From Pseudoalteromonas sp. Scap06 (GTDB taxonomy: Bacteria; Pseudomonadota; Gammaproteobacteria; Enterobacterales; Alteromonadaceae), in contig NZ_CP041330.1 of the NCBI RefSeq assembly GCF_013394165.1, positions 1,294,501 to 1,358,500 on the forward strand: a DNA stretch of 64,000 bases. Direction: 5' to 3'. Positions 26,809 to 34,666 of the stretch are shown piece by piece. The position numbers were made by a program, and so were the translations under genes. The notes beneath the pieces are model-generated. The model did no database searches. It was not told the origin of the DNA and was given only the letters and a program-made list of their open reading frames with translations. The stretch's first letter is position 1. Each line of letters starts with the position of its first letter.

Positions 26809-29177
26809 AACTTTAATAGCCTTAGTGAATTACATATCACAATAATAGAGCTGGCAGACATACCAATAACGGCCATCCAAGGAGCAACTAAGCCCATAGC
26901 CGCTAGCGGTAATATAGAGCCATTATATAATAAAGAAAGCGCCAAGTTTTGCTTAATTATACGTCGTGTTTGTTTAGCAATAGTTAACAAATGCGAGATT
27001 GAAGCTAAGTCACTGTTAAGCAATACAACATCAGCACTGTTTTTAGATATATCGGCACCGGTTTCCATGGCGATAGATAAATGGGCACTGGCAAATACTG
27101 GGCTGTCGTTTACGCCATCGCCAACCATAGCAACAATTTCACCTTGCGATGACCAGTGATCAACGGCATTTTGTTTATCTTTTGGACTGCAACTGGCAAG
27201 TACTGAATCAAGCTTTAACTTTTTAGCTACTTTGGCACCCGCATCAGATGCATCACCAGTTAGCATATGGCAACTAAGGTTAGCCGCTTGTAAAACATTA
27301 ATTAGCTTATCGGCATCAGCTTTAACTTTATCTACAAAGTAAAAGCGTGCAACAGCCTGCTTGTTTATATAAAGCGTGGCTTGTGCGTTGGTTTTCTTTG
27401 TATCAAACCAGCCACTTTTACCAATAGCGTAATGGGTATTATCAAACTGGGCGCTTATCCCAATGCCTGGGTGGAGTTGTACATCGTCAAATTTACGCTG
27501 TCCTTTAAACTCCTTAAATGCACTGGCAATAGGGTGTTCAGAATAACTTTCAAGCTGGGCTGCAATATCAAGAATTTGCTCTTTGCTGTAGTTATCATCA
27601 AGTATGTCAATCACGTCGAGGCTAAATTTACCTTGTGTAAGCGTACCTGTTTTATCAAAGGCAAATAAAGTGAGCTTTGATAGCGTTTCGAGCACATGCG
27701 CTTGCTTTATTAATATGCCTTTGCGGGTTAAGGTTGCTACAGCACAGGTTAATGCGGTTGGAATTGCTAAACTTAATGCGCACGGGCAAGTGGCCACTAA
27801 CACCGAAATAGTGATCCAAAATGCAACGTCAGGGTCTACCTGATACCAACCAATCGCAGTTATGGAGGCAAATACTAGTAATACAGCAACAAACCACTGC
27901 GCCACTTTATCGGTAATTTCAACCAGTCTTGGGCGTTTTGTCAGGGCATTATGTTGCAGGCGAATAATTTGATTAAGCAGGGTGTTTTGGCCTAGCTTGT
28001 TGATTTTTATTTCAATTATACCATCATGATTAACCGTGCCTGCATACACGTTATGATCAATGTACTTTCGTACTGGTTGATGTTCGCCGGTCATCATCGA
28101 CTCATCAACACTGGTACTGCCTTTAACTAATATGCCATCAGCAGGAATGGTTTCGCCTGCCTTTATTAACACAATATCGTTAAGTTTGAGTTTTTTGGCG
28201 GCAATGATGTGCTCATTACCGCGTTCATCGAGCGTACGGGCAGTAAGGGGTAACAACTTTTGCAAGTTAGCAGTGAATTCACTGGCTTTTAAACGCGCTC
28301 TAAATTCTAAGTATTTACCTAATAAGAGTAAAAAGGTAAACATACAAATAGATTCAAAGTAAACCTCGCCTACTTCCATTACTGTGGCATAACAGCTAGC
28401 GCCATAAGCACCAAAAATAGCCAATGATACTGGTAAGTCCATATTCAACTGTTTTGCTTTTAAGCCATTAATTGCATTACTTAAAAAGGGCAGGGCGCTG
28501 TATAGGATAACGGGGGTAGCGAGAATTAAACTGATCCATCTAAAGTACTGTTCAAAATTGCTGTCCATTCCAGAGAACATGCCAAAGTACATTGCAAAGG
28601 CAAACATCATCACTTGCATGGTCATCAAACCTGCAACACCGAGACGACGAATATACGCTTTGGCAGTTTGCTGCTTTTGCTGAGCTTCTAAATCAGATTG
28701 AAAGGGGTACGCTTTATAACCTATTTCAGCCAATGAGGTAATTAGCTCACTTAAAGGCGTGGCGCTTTTATCCCAGTGGATCATGGCACGATTTGTTGAG
28801 GTATTTACATCAACGCGTTTTACCGATTTAAGGTTTAATAATTGCTTTTCAATTAGCCAGGCACAGGCGGCGCAGGTTATACCTTCAACACTCAGTAATA
28901 CCTCAGAGTTGTTGTTGTGCGTACTAATAAATTCATCTTGGATATCTTCATTGTCATAGCTTTTAATAAAAGCGAGCTGTTCAGGAACCAGTTGCTCTAC
29001 TTTGCCGGCACTTACGGTGCGGTATTTGTAGTAGTCGGTCATTCCTTGGTCAATGATGTTTTGAGCAACCGCTTGGCAGCCAATGCAACACATTGGCTCA
29101 GCGGTATTGTCTATAATAACGTGTGCGTCAAACCCTGCCGGCACACTTTCAAGACAATGAAAGCAATTTTTAGACAT
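26805..29177 (-). CDS. ccoI: Copper-translocating P1B-type ATPase CcoI (cbb3 oxidase assembly)
   Basis: 790 residues. Two N-terminal metal sites: C5/C8 with CCIGC (30-34), then the HMA domain motif GITCAACAW (C102, C105). Eight membrane helices, with the CPC metal motif in VATCPCALSLAIPTAL near 461, a phosphorylation site FDKTGTLTQG near 506, TGE in the actuator domain and VGDGVNDSPVF near the end. It exports Cu(I) towards the CuB site of the cbb3 oxidase, not for copper resistance. It follows ccoH by 8 bp and is coupled to ccoS. Confidence 0.95.
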   Translation of the reverse strand: MSKNCFHCLESVPAGFDAHVIIDNTAEPMCCIGCQAVAQNIIDQGMTDYYKYRTVSAGKVEQLVPEQLAFIKSYDNEDIQDEFISTHNNNSEVLLSVEGITCAACAWLIEKQLLNLKSVKRVDVNTSTNRAMIHWDKSATPLSELITSLAEIGYKAYPFQSDLEAQQKQQTAKAYIRRLGVAGLMTMQVMMFAFAMYFGMFSGMDSNFEQYFRWISLILATPVILYSALPFLSNAINGLKAKQLNMDLPVSLAIFGAYGASCYATVMEVGEVYFESICMFTFLLLLGKYLEFRARLKASEFTANLQKLLPLTARTLDERGNEHIIAAKKLKLNDIVLIKAGETIPADGILVKGSTSVDESMMTGEHQPVRKYIDHNVYAGTVNHDGIIEIKINKLGQNTLLNQIIRLQHNALTKRPRLVEITDKVAQWFVAVLLVFASITAIGWYQVDPDVAFWITISVLVATCPCALSLAIPTALTCAVATLTRKGILIKQAHVLETLSKLTLFAFDKTGTLTQGKFSLDVIDILDDNYSKEQILDIAAQLESYSEHPIASAFKEFKGQRKFDDVQLHPGIGISAQFDNTHYAIGKSGWFDTKKTNAQATLYINKQAVARFYFVDKVKADADKLINVLQAANLSCHMLTGDASDAGAKVAKKLKLDSVLASCSPKDKQNAVDHWSSQGEIVAMVGDGVNDSPVFASAHLSIAMETGADISKNSADVVLLNSDLASISHLLTIAKQTRRIIKQNLALSLLYNGSILPLAAMGLVAPWMAVIGMSASSIIVICNSLRLLKL

Positions 29178-29185
29178 ACTAAATA

Positions 29186-29677
29186 CTACTTATAGTTAGG
29201 AGTAACTAAAATGGTGGTTGTGGTTGGTAAAGTGACACTTTCTTTCATTTTCCAACTAGCATCAACAGGTTCAATAAACACTGAGTAAGCACCAGGCGTG
29301 TAGCTTTCTAATAATGCAGTAAACTCTTGATTAGCATTTGGAGTGAGGGTAGCTTCAAAATCATGAGCTTTTATAGTGCGATGAAAAAACGATAATTTTA
29401 GCGCATGAATGTTGCTCGTATCGCCTTTAGTAAATTTAAAGCTTACTCGCTCATCAGATACATTTAGGTCACCATGTAAATATAAAGCTTTTGCTTTATC
29501 AAATTTGATCAGCTCTAAATTAATTGCTTTGCCTTTTTTATAATAGTCATCAACGACCATATCTGGGCCGTTACCAATGGCTGTAATAAATAAACTAATG
29601 CAGCCAATAATTGCAGCTAGAGGGAAGAAGATTAAAAACCAAGGCCAAAAATTTTTATACCACGGAGTCGGTTGCAT
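29186..29677 (-). CDS. ccoH: FixH/CcoH family protein
   Basis: 163 residues. One membrane helix near residues 8-32 (FWPWFLIFFPLAAIIGCISL), then the family signature NGPDMVVDDYYKKGKAIN and a periplasmic beta domain ending in a short tail. FixH/CcoH is needed for cbb3 oxidase assembly or stability. It is the first gene after the ccoP terminator; ccoI follows within 8 bp. Confidence 0.92.
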   Translation of the reverse strand: MQPTPWYKNFWPWFLIFFPLAAIIGCISLFITAIGNGPDMVVDDYYKKGKAINLELIKFDKAKALYLHGDLNVSDERVSFKFTKGDTSNIHALKLSFFHRTIKAHDFEATLTPNANQEFTALLESYTPGAYSVFIEPVDASWKMKESVTLPTTTTILVTPNYK

Positions 29678-29736
29678 AGTTGCTCTAAAATTGATGAATG
29701 TGCAGCTATATTATAATAAATAAAAGAAAAAGACTA

Positions 29737-29765
29737 AAAAAAAGCCTCCGAGTGGAGGCTTTTTT
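29737..29765. terminator. Bidirectional terminator between ccoP and ccoH
   Basis: AAAGCCTCC pairs with GGAGGCTTT around GAGT, with A residues before and T residues after, so it would work on either strand. It probably ends the ccoNOQP transcript, making ccoHIS either a readthrough or a separate unit. Confidence 0.9.
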
Positions 29766-29826
29766 GATCTGTATTAATCTATTGAAATAAAAAGATTAAA
29801 ACTGAAACGTTTTGTTAACTTTATCG

Positions 29827-30861
29827 TTATTTTTCTTGCGATAAGCTATAAACGTAAGCAGTTAATAGGTGAATTTTGTCTTCGCCTAAGATCTCTTTAA
29901 AAGCAGGCATTACACCAGCACGGCCGTGGTTTAGTGTTTCTTCAACAGCACGTTGAGAACCACCGTATAACCAAATGTTATCAGTTAGATTAGGTGCACC
30001 GAACGGTAGGTTATGCGCAACTGAGCCTTTACCATCTGCACCATGACAAGCTGCACACATCGCAAATTTCGCTTTACCTGCCGCGGCATCTTTTTGGTTA
30101 ACAGTACGACCAGATAGGCTAAGTACGTAAGCCGTCATTTCTTTAACGCCTTGCTCGCCTAATGCATCACCCCAAGGAGGCATTGCTGCAACACGGCCTA
30201 AAAGTAACGTTTCTCTGATTTTGTCAGGCGTACCACCATATAACCAGTCGTTATCTGTTAGGTTAGGGAAGCCTGTACCACCACGAGCATCAGAGCCATG
30301 ACATTGCGCACAGTTTTGAGCAAATAAGCGTTGACCAATTTCAACTGCTAATTGACCTTGCGTTTGTTCATGTTTAGTGCCATTTTCAAGAGCGATTTGC
30401 TGAGCTGCATCACCCGCTAATTTAGAGTCAACCAATTCTAAAACAGGGGTTTTTGCCAATTCATTGAAAATTGGGCCAAAACGCTCTTCAGCGGCGCGGT
30501 ATTCTGCATCTAGCTTTACAAAGCGACCGTTTTCTTGAGCGTCTACCACTGCTTCTTTCGATTCAGTTAAAGAGGTAACACCTTGATTTGAGCTGGTCCA
30601 CTTTGCTAAGCCTTCCCAGTTACCTAAACCTGGGTAAGCTGCTAAGTAATAAACAGACCATACAAACGTTGCGAAGAACATGTAAGTCCACCATTTTGGT
30701 AGTGGATTGTTTAATTCTTCAATGCCGTCAAACTCATGTCCACAGCTTTCACCTTCTTTTACACCTACATAGTTTTTTAAGTTCCAAACTAGTAGACCAA
30801 AGATAATGATTAAGCATGCAAGGGTTAATACAATAACCCATATACTCCAAAAGCTAGTCAT
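29827..30861 (-). CDS. ccoP: cbb3-type cytochrome c oxidase subunit III (dihaem cytochrome c)
   Basis: 344 residues. Two N-terminal membrane helices (about 5-28 and 57-76), a linker, and two cytochrome c domains with haem motifs CAQCH (184-188) and CAACH (269-273). Each is followed by FPNLTDNDWLYGG or APNLTDNIWLYGG and a Met ligand region (AAMPPWG, GVMPAF). It passes electrons to CcoO/CcoN. The start overlaps the ccoQ stop by ATGA. The linker of about 85 residues between membrane part and first haem is longer than minimal, which accounts for the larger size. Confidence 0.95.
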   Translation of the reverse strand: MTSFWSIWVIVLTLACLIIIFGLLVWNLKNYVGVKEGESCGHEFDGIEELNNPLPKWWTYMFFATFVWSVYYLAAYPGLGNWEGLAKWTSSNQGVTSLTESKEAVVDAQENGRFVKLDAEYRAAEERFGPIFNELAKTPVLELVDSKLAGDAAQQIALENGTKHEQTQGQLAVEIGQRLFAQNCAQCHGSDARGGTGFPNLTDNDWLYGGTPDKIRETLLLGRVAAMPPWGDALGEQGVKEMTAYVLSLSGRTVNQKDAAAGKAKFAMCAACHGADGKGSVAHNLPFGAPNLTDNIWLYGGSQRAVEETLNHGRAGVMPAFKEILGEDKIHLLTAYVYSLSQEK

Positions 30862-31043
30862 TTCTCAGACCCCTTTTCCTCGTTAGAGAGTGTATTGTTG
30901 TGTTTTTTTTCATCTTCAAATATGACATTAGCAGCGTCTTTAAAACGACTTTTACTACGCTTGCTATATGCCCATCCAACAATCACAATAAATAATACTA
31001 AAATTACCAGAGTCAAAATGCCTCTGTATGTCCCGTAGTCCAT
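30858..31043 (-). CDS. ccoQ: cbb3-type oxidase subunit CcoQ/FixQ
   Basis: 61 residues: MDYGTYRGILTLVILVLFIV begins a single membrane helix, then GWAYSKRSKSRFKDAANVIF and an acidic tail, the usual CcoQ layout. It stabilises interaction of CcoP with the CcoNO core. Placed between ccoO and ccoP, overlapping ccoP. Confidence 0.92.
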   Translation of the reverse strand: MDYGTYRGILTLVILVLFIVIVGWAYSKRSKSRFKDAANVIFEDEKKHNNTLSNEEKGSEK

Positions 31044-31049
31044 AATAAT

Positions 31050-31724
31050 CTACTTCAAATGTGTGCCAAGTTGTTGCAAATAAGCAATAAGGGCTTGCAT
31101 TTCTGTTGCACCTTTACCGTCATTCATTGCGTCAACTTTAGCAATGTCAGCGATTAATTCCTCGTCACTGCCATAACCTAAACCCGGGTGTTTTGGGTTT
31201 TCTGGGTTAATAGCAAACGTGTCACGGAAAATTTGTAGCTTTTTCAGAGTCAGGCTTGTATCAAGCGTGTTCTCTGCTAACCAAGGGAAGCCTGGCATAT
31301 TCGACTCAGGAACCACTGCACGTGGGTCAACTAAGTGCGCATAATGCCAGTCATCTGAGTAACGTTTACCTACACGTGCTAAGTCAGGACCAGTACGTTT
31401 AGAGCCCCAAAGGAATGGGTGATCCCATACTGACTCACCCGCAACCGAGTAGTGACCGTAACGCTCAACTTCATCACGAAATGGACGAATCATTTGTGAG
31501 TGACAGTTAGCACAACCTTCACGCACATAGATGTCACGACCTTCAAACTCAAGCGCATTTAACGGGCGTAACCCATCAACGGGTTTAGTTGTGTCGTCTT
31601 GGAACATTAGCGGAGTAATTTCCACCAATGCACCAAAGCTGATTGCGAAAACAGTCAAGATGGCCATAAGGCCGATGTTTTTCTCGATAATTTCGTGTTT
31701 ATTTTGCGAATTTTTATTGCTCAT
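31050..31724 (-). CDS. ccoO: cbb3-type oxidase subunit II (monohaem cytochrome c)
   Basis: 224 residues. N-terminal anchor near 15-37, then [20 protein letters not shown] with CHSQ: haem c motif CANCH at 71-75. [20 protein letters not shown] and MPGFPWL follow, as in the family. It relays electrons from CcoP to the haem b of CcoN. It lies 12 bp after ccoN and 6 bp before ccoQ. Confidence 0.96.
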   Translation of the reverse strand: MSNKNSQNKHEIIEKNIGLMAILTVFAISFGALVEITPLMFQDDTTKPVDGLRPLNALEFEGRDIYVREGCANCHSQMIRPFRDEVERYGHYSVAGESVWDHPFLWGSKRTGPDLARVGKRYSDDWHYAHLVDPRAVVPESNMPGFPWLAENTLDTSLTLKKLQIFRDTFAINPENPKHPGLGYGSDEELIADIAKVDAMNDGKGATEMQALIAYLQQLGTHLK

Positions 31725-31736
31725 TATCTGACTCCG

Positions 31737-33170
31737 TTATGCTAACTGCGCTTGTTCATCAAGTTCTAGCGAGTTATTTTTCGCTGAAACTGTACGATAA
31801 ACGTTATAAGCCATAACCAGCATACCTGTAACGATGAATACACCGCCTAAGAAACGCATAACATAGAAAGGATGAGAGGCTTCTAACGACTGAACAAAGC
31901 TGTACATTAATGTACCGTCAGAGTTAACTGCACGCCACATTAGGCCTTGCATTACACCTGAAATCCACATTGCAACAATGTATAAAACAACACCCACTGT
32001 GTGTAACCAGAAGTGTGTATTGATTAATTTAATGCTGTACATACGACCTTGCGAGAATAACGCTGGAATAAGGTGGTAAATTGCACCGATAGAAATCATT
32101 GCAACCCAACCTAATGCACCTGAGTGTACGTGACCTACTGTCCAATCTGTGTAGTGCGATAACGCATTTACAGATTTAATTGCCATCATTGGACCTTCAA
32201 ACGTCGACATACCGTAGAAAGACAATGAAACCACTAAGAAACGAAGTACCGGGTCAGTACGTAACTTATGCCATGCGCCTGAAAGTGTCATAATACCGTT
32301 GATCATACCACCCCAAGACGGCACGAATAAGATAATAGACATCACCATACCTAAGCTTTGCGTCCAATCAGGAAGCGCAGTGTAGTGAAGGTGGTGAGGA
32401 CCTGCCCAAATGTAAAGCGAGATAAGTGCCCAAAAGTGAACAACCGATAAACGGTATGAGTAAACTGGACGACCCGCTTGCTTTGGTACAAAGTAATACA
32501 TCATACCTAAGAAGCCAGCAGTAAGAAGAAAACCTACAGCATTGTGCCCGTACCACCACTGAACCATCGCATCAACCGCACCGGCGTAAATTGAGTATGA
32601 TTTAGTTAGTGAGACTGGAACAGCCATGCTGTTAACAATATGAAGTACTGCAACAGTAATAATGAAACCAGCATAGAACCAGTTAGCTACATAAATATGA
32701 GCCACTTTACGTTTAGCAATAGTGCCCATAAATACAACAGCGTACGTTACCCAAACAACAGCAATTAAGATATCGATAGGCCACTCAAGTTCTGCATACT
32801 CTTTAGAACTTGAAATACCCATAGGTAGAGTAATTGCTGCTAGAACAATCACTAACTGCCAACCCCAAAAGGTGAAGGCGGCTAATTTATCTGAAAGAAG
32901 GCGCGTTTGACATGTACGTTGTACGACGTAATAAGACGTCGCAAAAAGAGCACTTGTACCAAATGCGAAAATTACTGCGTTCGTGTGTAACGGACGAAGT
33001 CGAGAGTAAGTTAACCATGGTGTGTCAAAGTTAAGTGCTGGCCAAGCTAGTTGGGCAGCAATCAGAACCCCAATACCCATGCCAACGATGCCCCAAATCA
33101 CTGTCATAATAGCGAATTGGCGTACAACTTTATAATTGTACTCAGTTTGTGATGCTACTGTTTGGCTCAT
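31737..33170 (-). CDS. ccoN: cbb3-type oxidase catalytic subunit I
   Basis: 477 residues with about 12 membrane helices. Metal-binding histidines: H62 ([15 protein letters not shown]), H209 ([10 protein letters not shown]), the pair H259/H260 ([15 protein letters not shown]), and H347/H349 ([12 protein letters not shown]). This is the haem b/b3-CuB site of the high-affinity terminal oxidase used at low oxygen. First gene of ccoNOQP; GGAAG precedes the ATG. The upstream region carries a candidate FNR site and the fnr gene is at the far end of the same block, so oxygen-dependent control is likely. Confidence 0.97.
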   Translation of the reverse strand: MSQTVASQTEYNYKVVRQFAIMTVIWGIVGMGIGVLIAAQLAWPALNFDTPWLTYSRLRPLHTNAVIFAFGTSALFATSYYVVQRTCQTRLLSDKLAAFTFWGWQLVIVLAAITLPMGISSSKEYAELEWPIDILIAVVWVTYAVVFMGTIAKRKVAHIYVANWFYAGFIITVAVLHIVNSMAVPVSLTKSYSIYAGAVDAMVQWWYGHNAVGFLLTAGFLGMMYYFVPKQAGRPVYSYRLSVVHFWALISLYIWAGPHHLHYTALPDWTQSLGMVMSIILFVPSWGGMINGIMTLSGAWHKLRTDPVLRFLVVSLSFYGMSTFEGPMMAIKSVNALSHYTDWTVGHVHSGALGWVAMISIGAIYHLIPALFSQGRMYSIKLINTHFWLHTVGVVLYIVAMWISGVMQGLMWRAVNSDGTLMYSFVQSLEASHPFYVMRFLGGVFIVTGMLVMAYNVYRTVSAKNNSLELDEQAQLA

Positions 33171-33373
33171 TTTCTGGCTTCCGCTGCAATAAATGCGTTT
33201 AGAAATGAATTACCTACTTGTTAAAGTAGGACCTACTATTATTCCAAAGTATACTATCTAAACCCCACAATATGTGGTTGTTAAAGATAATAATCTCAAG
33301 AAATACTTGTTTTTTTTGCGGTTGAAATGATAAATTTTTTGGCCTTAAAAAGATAGGTCAATTGCGTAATAAT

Positions 33374-33387
33374 ATGACATCAATCAA
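33374..33387 (-). promoter_or_regulatory. Candidate FNR/EtrA box upstream of ccoN
   Basis: On the minus strand the site reads TTGATTGATGTCAT: the left half TTGAT is perfect and the right half GTCAT matches ATCAA at three of five positions. A TATCTT hexamer lies about 30 bp downstream on the minus strand, near class II spacing. The site sits 204 bp above ccoN and 121 bp above the divergent lipoprotein gene, so it could serve either. Confidence 0.45.
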
Positions 33388-33507
33388 ACTTTATTGAGTT
33401 GCTGTCTATTTTTTGAGGTGATTTGTACCTTACTCACTCATTAAAGCCGATAATCAACCAACTTGCCCTAAATGTTGGGCCCATACATTAGATATTTGAG
33501 AACCTGC

Positions 33508-33936
33508 ATGTATATATATAGAGTATGCTTACTTTCTTTTCTATTATTTTTACTAGGTTGTGACTTTTCTGGATCAACATCAACAGCAAAAGTAAGCCAA
33601 TCGCAAACTGAGTGTAAAAATAACAAACCATGTCATTTTGAAAATCAAGTTAAGGTTTGGTTAAGCGAAGAAATCTTATCACCAGAGACACCGTTTTCAA
33701 TTTATGCTCACTTACCTAATGATCTAACAATAACAGCGGCTAAATTGGAGGGAGTAACTATGTATATGGGTTACATTCCATTGCAGTTTACTAAACAAGA
33801 TAATATTTGGTTAGCCGATACTATGGTTGGTATTTGCTCAGAGCAAAATATGGTTTGGAAATTAGTGCTCACTGCAGTTAATGAAAGCACTTCGGTTAAC
33901 CAAACGGTTGAATATTATTTTAATGTTACTTACTAA
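33508..33936 (+). CDS. Putative lipoprotein of unknown function, divergent from ccoN
   Basis: 142 residues from ATG 33508 (GAG about 9 bases upstream); an ATG at 33472 has no binding site. The N-terminus YIYRVCLLSFLLFLLGCDFS is a lipoprotein signal with lipobox LLGC. The mature part is short and beta-rich, with four further cysteines (ECKNNKPCHF, GICSEQ). I recognise no family. Divergent placement beside ccoN with a shared upstream region suggests, weakly, a connection with respiration or copper. Confidence 0.6.
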   Translation: MYIYRVCLLSFLLFLLGCDFSGSTSTAKVSQSQTECKNNKPCHFENQVKVWLSEEILSPETPFSIYAHLPNDLTITAAKLEGVTMYMGYIPLQFTKQDNIWLADTMVGICSEQNMVWKLVLTAVNESTSVNQTVEYYFNVTY

Positions 33937-34019
33937 AATGTTTTAGTTTTCAATTATTCATAATCGCACTATTTTTTGTGTAACACACTCCTGAGGCATA
34001 GTTTCTTTCCTAGCCGATG

Positions 34020-34048
34020 TTAGGGTCTGTTTTATGCTCAGCATAAAA
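34020..34048. repeat. Possible solo terminus of the repeat family seen at 683, followed by a hairpin
   Basis: TTAGGGTCTGTT at 34020-34031 is identical to the first 12 bases of the element at 683. It runs into TTTTATGC-TCA-GCATAAAA (34030-34048), a perfect hairpin. No matching right end is visible nearby, so this could be a remnant, a different element sharing the same tip, or chance. Confidence 0.4.
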
Positions 34049-34596
34049 AAGCTACATTCATTACTAAGTTAAAGCGCTGGGACTGTAAGCGCAATGATAC
34101 CCAATGATCAAATCTGATCAGCGCTATACCAACATATGCAATAAAATACTTTTCTTCTATTACACCCTCGTTTTGCTATTACTCCTTTATAGGTATAGAT
34201 CTAGATTGAAACTCTCAATAAACATAAAATTTGCACGATTAAAACTTTTAGTAAAAAAATTCAGACTAAATAAACAATCTACTTGCATAAATATGGTTAG
34301 TAATTAACACCTAGTTTTACCGTTTTAATAATGAGCTGTGATTAACATGTTAATTTACCTATTAAGGGCACATTAATGATTAAATTACATTTGATTACAA
34401 ACTCCATATATTTGATTTCACCTATGTTTTTTATGTGATTGCGCTTGGTTAAGTTCATGACTTTTATCTGTTTTTATTAATTAACAATGAAACATGCTGT
34501 AACCTTTGTCCCTTTCATGGGGTACCTTAATTTTGGCTGTTTATATAGTGATCTTCCGTTAAGTTTTCGTTCAGTTAAAGGCGCCTAAGTTGCCCC

Positions 34597-34627
34597 CGCT
34601 CACTCAAAATTCTCATAAAAGTGAGCG
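34597..34627 (+). other. Leader hairpin upstream of the TonB receptor gene
   Basis: CGCTCACT (34597-34604) pairs perfectly with AGTGAGCG (34620-34627) across a 15-base loop, 39 bp before the ATG. It could be an operator or an RNA element in the 5' leader; nothing else defines it. Confidence 0.4.
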
Positions 34628-34666
34628 TTACCAATTTAGGTAAATTTCAACAAGTAGGGTTCATCC

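Larger units (their letters stand above)
33937..34666. other. 730-bp non-coding region upstream of a TonB receptor
   Basis: No convincing gene. A 67-codon frame at 34104 has no ribosome binding site and a low-complexity sequence. The region holds an inverted-repeat-element-like end at 34020 and a hairpin in the leader of the receptor at 34597. The remainder is AT-rich and would include the receptor promoter. Confidence 0.45.

Noticed and set aside
26805-29177. General copper-resistance CopA
   Set aside because: The extra N-terminal cysteine cluster and position between ccoH and ccoS identify the oxidase-assembly CcoI type.
34104-34307. 67-codon frame in the long gap before the TonB receptor
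   Set aside because: No ribosome binding site, low-complexity Leu/Tyr/Lys content and no recognisable motif.
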